Source: an uncultured Desulfovibrio sp.
Lineage (GTDB): Bacteria; Desulfobacterota; Desulfovibrionia; Desulfovibrionales; Desulfovibrionaceae
DNA length: 6,964 bases
Reading direction: 5' to 3'
Assembly (NCBI GenBank): GCA_946490455.1
Contig: CAMLXE010000095.1
Span: 1 to 6,964 of the forward strand
In this document: piece after piece, positions 1 to 4,803 of the stretch
How positions within the stretch are numbered: the first letter of the stretch is position 1
Layout: each line of letters starts with the position of its first letter
The notes under the pieces: model-generated
The model's input: only the letters and a program-made list of their open reading frames with translations
What the model was told of the DNA's origin: nothing
The model's database searches: none
Position numbers and translations under genes: made by a program

Positions 1-143
1 CGAAGGCGCGCCCCCCGCCGAAACAAAGAATTCGCTCGGGCCTCTGCAAAAAAACGGCAGTGTCAGAAAGTCGGCACACGCAGGCCCGCTCAAGGCCACG
101 GCAGGAAACGGCCGGGAGCGCCGCAAAGGACCAGGCTCTCCCC

Positions 144-174
144 AACAGTTTCCCGACGCGACCGGAAAACCGTT
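144..174 (-). terminator. 3' hairpin, possible terminator of the 113-aa gene
   Basis: Positions 144-155 and 163-174 form a 12-pair stem around a 7-base loop, starting 3 bases after the stop codon of the minus-strand gene. Two of the twelve pairs are G-U wobbles when read as minus-strand RNA, but would be A-C mismatches in plus-strand RNA, so the structure favours a minus-strand transcript. No long U-tract follows (only UGUU at the stem base, then GGGG), so this may be a weak or factor-assisted terminator, or a 3'-end-stabilising hairpin. Confidence 0.45.
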
Positions 175-177
175 CCT

Positions 178-519
178 CTACGGCCGGAGGCACTCGGCAG
201 GCACGGGCACAGGCTTCCATTTGCCGTCCATGGCCTCCAGAGGAAAGGCAACGTCGCTCCCGGCATAATGGACTTCAAGTTTGCCGTCTTCCTGCGCAAG
301 TTCGACGATCACATAGGCATCGTCGTCGCTGTCGGCAAAATAATAATAGCCAGTCTTCTCGGGAAGCTGTTCACTCCAGCCGAAATCTTCCACAAAGACG
401 GTCCGATGGGCCAGACGTACCCGCTCGGCACGGGCTTCGGCCTTCCGGCGGAGCACGTCCGGATCAAGATCCGGAACAAGTTTCTGTTCAACGGCATAGG
501 CCAGCGAGAGCTTGTCCAT
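178..519 (-). CDS. Small acidic protein of unknown function (113 aa)
   Basis: I do not recognise a family. The start at 519 is chosen because a TGGAG ribosome-binding sequence lies about 10 bases upstream; the reading frame stays open 8 codons further but without a better site. The stop is TAG at 180-178. The protein has a charged N-terminal helical part (about residues 17-40, rich in Arg, Glu and Ala), then a stretch that looks beta-rich (about 56-105), with three consecutive Tyr at 58-60, an acidic patch DSDDD at 63-67 and a Trp/Pro-rich end (W101, KPVPVP). There is a single Cys (110), no signal peptide and no membrane segment, so it is probably cytosolic. It is transcribed divergently from the phosphotransferase gene, and a hairpin lies just after its stop. 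The frame, the ribosome-binding site and the 3' hairpin support a real gene, but without a recognisable domain the function stays open. Confidence 0.62.
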   Translation of the reverse strand: MDKLSLAYAVEQKLVPDLDPDVLRRKAEARAERVRLAHRTVFVEDFGWSEQLPEKTGYYYFADSDDDAYVIVELAQEDGKLEVHYAGSDVAFPLEAMDGKWKPVPVPAECLRP

Positions 520-760
520 AGCTTTTCTTCTCCACGCCGTCACGGCGAATCGTATGCGGGGTGTCCGTACGGGGAGGCACCTCCCGCAGCACGGCCATTC
601 TCCTTCCGGCGCAATGCGGAAGCCGGAAAGGGGCCGGTCCTTTCCATGCGGAATGGGGAGAGACCGGGGTCAGGAACGGCGTTTCTGCCGCTTCTCTCCT
701 GTTCCCTACGGGATAAGGAGAGACCTGTCGAGTGGCGATGCCGAAGAGGCCGTCTTCCGC
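520..760. other. Divergent intergenic region, no gene, several hairpins
   Basis: There is no credible coding frame between the 113-aa gene and the phosphotransferase; frames open here run antisense across neighbouring genes or lack ribosome-binding sites. The stretch holds several short inverted repeats: 572-576/581-585 (GGGAG/CTCCC), 625-631/639-645 (GGAAAGG/CCTTTCC, 7 perfect pairs, 7-base loop), 677-680/687-690 (CGGC/GCCG) and 693-706/710-723. The motif GGAGAGACC occurs twice, about 60 bases apart. I matched no known riboswitch. The minus-strand gene must have its promoter here, but I could not place it. Confidence 0.55.
693..723. other. Strong imperfect inverted repeat / hairpin
   Basis: Positions 693-706 pair with 710-723: eight pairs, a 2x2 mismatch, four more pairs and a three-base loop (TAC). 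It contains no G-U pairs, so it would form equally well in RNA from either strand. It lies upstream of the proposed phosphotransferase promoter, so it would not be in that transcript's leader. It could be an operator, a terminator lacking a U-tract, or part of the leader of the divergent gene. Confidence 0.5.
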
Positions 761-790
761 TTGACGCTGCAAGTCTTCCACGCGTATTCT
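761..790 (+). promoter_or_regulatory. Candidate sigma70 promoter of the phosphotransferase gene
   Basis: TTGACG (761-766, five of six consensus bases) and TATTCT (785-790, four of six) are separated by 18 bases. Transcription would start near 797, giving a leader of about 100 bases before the ATG at 897. In that leader GGTCC (799-803) can pair with GGACC (825-829), and GGTTGC (804-809) with GCAACC (838-843). Promoter assignment is by eye only. Confidence 0.42.
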
Positions 791-896
791 GACAAGTCGG
801 TCCGGTTGCCGCAGGGTCGCGGATGGACCAGAGCCCCGCAACCTGTTGGAATTGAGCCGTAACCATCCGTTTTTTTCTCGGAGAAAAGGAGTTCCC

Positions 897-2417
897 ATGT
901 TTGAATCAGCCGTCCTTGGTCGGACCTGCCCCCCGCAGGAATATGAAACGCTCTCCAATACGCTGCGCCTCAGGCTTTTCAAGGCCCAGCGGGACGCCAG
1001 AGCCTGTGGCATTCCGGTTGTCATCAGTGTGGGCGGTGTGGATGGAACCGGACGGGGCGCCGTGATCAATCTGCTCTCCGAATGGATGGATGCCAAGGGT
1101 ATCCGCAACCATACCTTCTGGACCGAGACGGACGAGGAACGCAACCGTCCGGAAGAATGGCGCTTCTGGCGTCGTCTGCCAGGAGCCGGAGAAATGGGCA
1201 TCTTTCTGGGCGGCTGGTATGGCGAGGCCATCCGCAAGTTCTGCTGCGGAGAGATGAAGACCAATGCCTTTGATCTGCTCATGCAGCGGAGAACGCAGTT
1301 TGAGCATACGCTCGCGGCATCCGGCATGGTCATCATCAAGTTCTGGCTGCACATCAGCGAAAAGGAACACAAGAAACGTCTGAAGGACAGACTGGAAAAC
1401 AGAAAGCTCCATCACTTTACGCCGTATGATCGCGAAAGCGCCAAAAACTACGCCGGGCTGGTGAAGGCAGCAGGCCGGGCCATCACGCTGACGGACCGGG
1501 TTGACGCGCCGTGGACAATCGTTGACGCCGTTGACGCCCGCTTCCGCAATATCGCCGTTGTCCGGACCATCATTGCGGCCATTGAGCACGCCGTTGAACA
1601 GAAAAAGGCCGAGAAGGCGAAGGCCGAGGCAAAGACCGTTGACGTCACGGCGCCCGTTGCTGCGGAAGACGGCGCCCCGACTGTGGAGATGTCTGCGCTG
1701 GATGCGGTTGATCTTTCCCGCACCTGCCCTCCGGAACTCTACAAGAAGGAACTGAAGAAGCTGCAGGACGACCTTTCCGACCTGACCTATCGTGCCTACA
1801 GAAAGGGCATTTCCAGCACGCTGCTCTTTGAAGGCTGGGATGCCGCCGGCAAGGGAGGAGCCATCCGCCGTCTGACCGCCGGCATTGACGCCCGCATCAC
1901 CAGAGTCATCCCCATCAGTGCGCCGAGCGATGAAGAACTCGCCCACCATTACCTCTGGCGATTCTGGCGGCATGTGCCCATGGACGGCTTCATCACCATC
2001 TATGACAGGTCCTGGTATGGCCGCGTTCTGGTGGAACGGGTGGAAAACCTCACCGCCCAAGCCGACTGGAAACGCGCCTACGCCGAACTCAACGACTTTG
2101 AGGCCCGTTTGCAGGGGCATGGCAACATTCTCGTCAAATACTGGCTGCACATTTCTTCCGAGGAACAGCTCCGCCGCTTCCACGAACGGGAAAGCACCCC
2201 CTGGAAGCAGTACAAGATCACGCAGGAAGACTGGCGCAACCGGGAAAAGCGCGAAGCCTACCTGAAGGCTGCCGACGAAATGTTTGCACGGACCAGCACC
2301 GAACAGGCTCCCTGGCACATCATTCCGGCGGAAGACAAGAAATTTGCCAGACTGGAAGTGCTGCGCATCTACAGAGACGCTCTTGAAAAGGCCCTCGGAC
2401 GGGGTCGGCATTCATGA
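897..2417 (+). CDS. pap: Polyphosphate:AMP phosphotransferase (two-domain PPK2)
   Basis: Transfers phosphate from polyphosphate to AMP to give ADP; a soluble cytoplasmic enzyme linking polyphosphate stores to adenylate charge. The start at 897 has AAGGAG at 886-891, five bases away; the 506-residue length fits two-domain PPK2 enzymes. The protein is an internal duplication: each half opens with RTCPP (9-13 and 275-279) and has WRFWR and WLHIS blocks at matching places, joined by a Lys/Ala/Glu-rich linker (about 234-273). The C-terminal half carries an intact Walker A, GWDAAGKGG (313-321, K319), and the YDRSWYGR block (369-376). In the N-terminal half the equivalents are GVDGTGRG (47-54, Lys replaced by Arg53) and LGGWYGE (104-110, Asp-Arg replaced by Gly-Gly), so catalysis probably rests on the C-terminal half. 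The stop overlaps an ATG of the next frame (ATGA). Family identity is confident; substrate preference is inferred from the two-domain layout. Confidence 0.93.
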   Translation: MFESAVLGRTCPPQEYETLSNTLRLRLFKAQRDARACGIPVVISVGGVDGTGRGAVINLLSEWMDAKGIRNHTFWTETDEERNRPEEWRFWRRLPGAGEMGIFLGGWYGEAIRKFCCGEMKTNAFDLLMQRRTQFEHTLAASGMVIIKFWLHISEKEHKKRLKDRLENRKLHHFTPYDRESAKNYAGLVKAAGRAITLTDRVDAPWTIVDAVDARFRNIAVVRTIIAAIEHAVEQKKAEKAKAEAKTVDVTAPVAAEDGAPTVEMSALDAVDLSRTCPPELYKKELKKLQDDLSDLTYRAYRKGISSTLLFEGWDAAGKGGAIRRLTAGIDARITRVIPISAPSDEELAHHYLWRFWRHVPMDGFITIYDRSWYGRVLVERVENLTAQADWKRAYAELNDFEARLQGHGNILVKYWLHISSEEQLRRFHERESTPWKQYKITQEDWRNREKREAYLKAADEMFARTSTEQAPWHIIPAEDKKFARLEVLRIYRDALEKALGRGRHS

Positions 2418-2455
2418 GCCGGAACCAGACACTATTCCCTTTCAGGAGCAACAGC

Positions 2456-3145
2456 ATGCCAGGCTTTCTTCTCATTTCCGATGTCTTCTGCCCGTGGTGC
2501 TTCGGGTTCGGCCCGGTTTTCGCCCGGCTTCACAGTGAACATCCGGACTTTCCGGTCCGTCTGCTTGCCGGTTCGCTGGTCGAGACGCCGGTTACCGTGG
2601 CCCAGATGAAGGAACGCTCGCCCAACATTCGCGACTTTTTCCTCCGTCTGGAAAAGACAACGGGAAGATCCGCCGCCGGCTTCATCCGCCTGCTGGACGA
2701 AAATTCGACAATCCGGCTGCATTCCACGGAAAGCACCCGCCTTCTTCTGGCCATGCAGCGCTTCGCCCCCAGGACGGAACGGCAGATGGACGCGCTGCAA
2801 ACGGCTCTCTATGCAGAAGGAAAGGATGTTCTGAATCCGGACGTTCTCAGAACGCTGCTCCCCGATCTGGGGATTGATGCCGAACGCTGCCTCGCCCTGC
2901 TGGACGATCCTGCCCTCCAGCAGGAGGCGGCCGAAGAAATGCGGACGGCACTGGACATTCTCGACGAATTTCCAGTCTATCCCACCCTCTTTCTCGAAAC
3001 GGAAAAGGAGCGCATCCCGCTCACCCGCGGCTACGCCCCCTATGCCACGGTCCGGTCCAGACTGGATGCGGCCCTCGAAGGCATGAAGGAAAAGACCGAC
3101 TATACGGAAGGCGCCTTCTGCGGACTCGACGGCAAGTGCTGCTGA
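2456..3145 (+). CDS. Cytoplasmic DsbA-family thiol oxidoreductase (CPWC)
   Basis: A thioredoxin-fold protein of 229 residues, probably a dithiol/disulfide oxidoreductase or isomerase of the DsbA/FrnE-like group. The first strand leads directly into the active-site motif CPWC (C12-C15), a helical insert domain follows (about 45-165), and the likely cis-proline lies in VYPT (P176). There is no signal peptide, so the protein should act in the cytoplasm. The start at 2456 is preferred because AGGAG (2444-2448) stands seven bases upstream; an alternative ATG at 2414 overlaps the previous stop codon, would add 14 residues and has no comparable site. The tail is unusual: CGLDGKCC, giving Cys at 222, 228 and 229, which could bind a metal or act as a resolving thiol (inference). 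Another Cys is at 145. It probably shares a transcript with the phosphotransferase gene. Its last 46 bases overlap the convergent methyltransferase gene. The physiological substrate is unknown. Confidence 0.85.
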   Translation: MPGFLLISDVFCPWCFGFGPVFARLHSEHPDFPVRLLAGSLVETPVTVAQMKERSPNIRDFFLRLEKTTGRSAAGFIRLLDENSTIRLHSTESTRLLLAMQRFAPRTERQMDALQTALYAEGKDVLNPDVLRTLLPDLGIDAERCLALLDDPALQQEAAEEMRTALDILDEFPVYPTLFLETEKERIPLTRGYAPYATVRSRLDAALEGMKEKTDYTEGAFCGLDGKCC

Positions 3146-3738
3146 ATCCTTTCGGCCAGCACCAGCCATTCGCCATTGCGCGGCTTGTTGCCGTCACCAA
3201 GAATGTGAACCCGCCAGAGCTTTCTCGGCAGCGTCGCAAAGAAGTCGAGAACCTGGCGGCATTCTTCCGCCCCTCCCCGGTGCCCCGTGTAGGCATGCAC
3301 GGAAAGCAGACCGGGAGCGCCAAGCAGGGTGACGGCAGCCCGCAGCGCCGCAAGCGTCGTTTCCGCCCGCGTGACCCGGCTCTTGTCCGAGCCGGGCAGA
3401 AAGCCCAGATTGAACACAACAGCCAGCACCCCCCCCGCCGCAACAGGCACCCGTTCCAGCATCTCCTCGTGTCCGGCAGCAATCAGCTCCACCCTGTCCG
3501 CCAGCCCGGCCTCCTCAAGCCTGCTCCGCGTTGCCTCCAGCGCCGCAGGCTGCACGTCAAACGCATGGACACGGCCCGCCGGACCGCAAAGTCCGGCCAG
3601 AAACAGGGTATCGTGTCCATTCCCGGCCGTTGCATCAATAAGGACAGCTCCACTGCCGCCAGCCTCGGCCATCGCACGCCGGATGGCCTCATGAACGATG
3701 CCGTCAAACGGCACAAGAATCCTGCACGGATCATGCAT
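3100..3738 (-). CDS. mnmM: MnmM/YtqB-family class I SAM methyltransferase
   Basis: An S-adenosylmethionine-dependent methyltransferase of 212 residues. Motif I reads DATAGNGHDT (35-44), the acidic end of strand 2 is FDVQ (60-63), and the family signature NLGFLPGSDK (110-119) is followed by SRVTRAETT and then YTGHRGG (150-156). This combination is typical of the family once annotated as rRNA methylase and represented by Bacillus subtilis YtqB/MnmM, which methylates the 5-aminomethyl group on wobble (thio)uridine of tRNA. Assigning that same substrate here is inference. The start at 3738 has AGGAG (3752-3748 on the minus strand) nine bases upstream. The stop is TAG at 3102-3100. The last 14 or so codons lie antisense to the end of the DsbA-like gene and look like a variable tail beyond the conserved core. 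Upstream lies the 13-bp repeat array, so its promoter may be within or beyond that array; I found no clear one. Confidence 0.86.
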   Translation of the reverse strand: MHDPCRILVPFDGIVHEAIRRAMAEAGGSGAVLIDATAGNGHDTLFLAGLCGPAGRVHAFDVQPAALEATRSRLEEAGLADRVELIAAGHEEMLERVPVAAGGVLAVVFNLGFLPGSDKSRVTRAETTLAALRAAVTLLGAPGLLSVHAYTGHRGGAEECRQVLDFFATLPRKLWRVHILGDGNKPRNGEWLVLAERIQQHLPSSPQKAPSV

Positions 3739-3779
3739 GATGCTTCGCTCCTTTCCAGTTCCTGACGGCCCCTTTTCTC

Positions 3780-4135
3780 CACGGGAACCCGGTCCCCGAA
3801 GCGTCTTCCAGACGCCCTTCCTCGCCTTCCCGCAGAACCCGGTCCCCGAAGTCGGCTCCGAAAGCTCGCCTCCGGACCAGTCGGAAACCCGGTCCCCGAA
3901 GTCGGTCCCCGAAGTCGGTCAGAGAAGTCAGCCCCAAAAATCAGTCGGAGAAGCCGGTCCGGGAAGCAGGTCCCGAAAGTCCGCTCAGGGAAGCTCTGCC
4001 CGGGGAACTCTGCTCAGGGAGTCAGCAGGCCCCCGGTCCCCGAAGTCGGCCCCGAAAGCTCGCCTCCGAACCCGCCGGGAACCCGGTCCCGAAACCGGTC
4101 AGCGCCAACGGTCCCCGAAGCCGGTCCGGGAAGCC
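3780..4135. repeat. Degenerate 13-bp tandem repeat (minisatellite) with duplicated 50-bp block
   Basis: The consensus unit is GGTCCCCGAAGTC. Units run head to tail from 3841 to 4135 with gradual decay; exact copies are at 3841-3853, 3891-3903, 3904-3916 and 4035-4047, and close variants at 3956-3968, 3969-3981, 4110-4122 and 4123-4135. A few units are 11, 12 or 14 bases long. An isolated unit sits at 3791-3803, preceded by a GGGAACCC half-unit and followed by a perfect hairpin (GCGTCT/AGACGC, 3801-3815). A four-unit block recurs: 3841-3890 and 4035-4084 match at 45 of 50 positions. The unit has no stop codon in any frame on either strand, so long open frames cross the region on both strands; they have no coding character. 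Unit length is not a multiple of three, which also argues against a repeat protein. Confidence 0.85.
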
Positions 4136-4609
4136 CTCCCGCCATGTTCTCCCGCTGGCGACGCCTCTTTCGATATTCCACTCTGACGGGCCTCGCCGAG
4201 GCGTCTGCCTCCCCGTCCCATACCGGAAGCCCGGACCGCCAGCAAGACGTCCCCAGCCCGGCAGTCGCTTTCAGAAGAGGCCTTCGTCCTGCCGTTCTGC
4301 AAACGCGCTCCTCCTTTTCGGAGATGCCGCGACCGCCTTCAGCGGCGCAGGTTAGTTTTCACCTGACGGGAAAATCGCTCTCTCAACCCTTCACATACGA
4401 CAATATCAAACACCTCAGCTTCAACCGCCAGTACGCCATACAGATACGGGGATTTTCAGGCGGCATGAAAATAAAATGTTCGCCCAATCAGGGCTGCTCT
4501 TCTCTGCCATGCCGGCAGAAATGTGGCGTCCTCCTTTTCTGCTGTTCCACTATCCGCGCAGGATCATACCCAATATCCACCCTGCTCCTGCCGGTCTCTC
4601 TTCGTAACT
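4136..4609. other. Intergenic stretch, no convincing gene
   Basis: Between the repeat array and the terminator-like hairpin I see no supported gene. Composition shifts to lower GC from about 4350. A plus-strand frame of 184 codons (4144-4698) crosses both the hairpin at 4610-4632 and the candidate ech -35 box, and resembles no known protein, so it is not annotated. Small inverted repeats are present at 4329-4348 (seven pairs with one bulge) and 4503-4519 (TCTGCC/GGCAGA). A -10-like TAAAAT stands at 4472-4477. The stretch could hold a small RNA gene ending at the hairpin, but this is unproven. Confidence 0.5.
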
Positions 4610-4632
4610 CAAAAGCGGCTTTCCCGCTTTTG
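4610..4632 (+). terminator. Terminator-like hairpin upstream of ech
   Basis: CAAAAGCGG (4610-4618) pairs perfectly with CCGCTTTTG (4624-4632) around the loop CTTTC. The A-run on the left arm and T-run on the right arm are what a bidirectional intrinsic terminator looks like, though the U-tract is only four bases and part of the stem. It insulates the ech operon from upstream transcription. No plus-strand gene precedes it, so either it ends an unannotated transcript from the 4136-4609 stretch or it acts mainly on minus-strand transcripts. Confidence 0.5.
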
Positions 4633-4677
4633 GCCATTCACTGTTCACTCAATGAAAAAGATAAAAAAATCACTTTA

Positions 4678-4713
4678 TTGACCTTGGGCATGGCTTGAAG
4701 TACAGAGTAAAAG
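4678..4713 (+). promoter_or_regulatory. Candidate promoter of the ech operon
   Basis: TTGACC (4678-4683) is followed after 17 bases by TACAGA (4701-4706). A second reading is TTGGGC (4684-4689) with TAAAAG (4708-4713) at 18 bases. Either puts the transcription start near 4713-4720, about 85-90 bases before the ATG. An AT-rich tract (about 4651-4679) precedes it. Two small palindromes flank the site: TTCACTCAATGAA (4644-4656) and TTGCATTGCAA (4721-4731). A sigma54 -24/-12 element was looked for and not found. Confidence 0.4.
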
Positions 4714-4803
4714 CGTGCCTTTGCATTGCAAGAGAATGGGATGTGTCTGCTCCAGCAGCACGCTCCGGCCGGATTTCAGCATACAGACCCTGACGAGGTG
4801 GCC

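Noticed and set aside
40..75. Possible intrinsic terminator at the T-run (minus strand, 48-54)
   Set aside because: Seven Ts are present, but I could not find a stable stem immediately before them.
60..521. Plus-strand 153-codon frame rich in Arg
   Set aside because: Antisense to the 113-aa gene; arginine/serine-rich low-complexity content typical of shadow frames.
488..1372. Minus-strand 294-codon frame
   Set aside because: Antisense to the start of the phosphotransferase and overlaps the 113-aa gene out of frame; no ribosome-binding site or domain.
906..2411. Minus-strand 501-codon frame
   Set aside because: It is the antisense shadow of the phosphotransferase gene, created by codon bias; low-complexity Gly/Val/Phe content and no family resemblance.
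3136..3765. Plus-strand 209-codon frame
   Set aside because: Antisense to the methyltransferase, whose motifs are unmistakable.
3780..4135. CRISPR array
   Set aside because: The 13-bp units are contiguous and degenerate, without uniform repeats separated by unique spacers, and no cas genes are nearby.
3698..4186. Plus-strand 162-codon frame rich in Pro, Ser, Arg and Lys
   Set aside because: It reads through the 13-bp repeat, which has no stop codons in any frame; no ribosome-binding site, and its start lies antisense inside the methyltransferase gene.
4144..4698. Plus-strand 184-codon frame upstream of ech
   Set aside because: It crosses a terminator-like hairpin and the likely ech -35 box, shows no domain, and has composition that changes mid-frame.
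4684..4731. Sigma54-type promoter upstream of ech
   Set aside because: No GG and GC pair with the correct spacing; the TTGCA at 4725-4729 lacks a matching -24 element.
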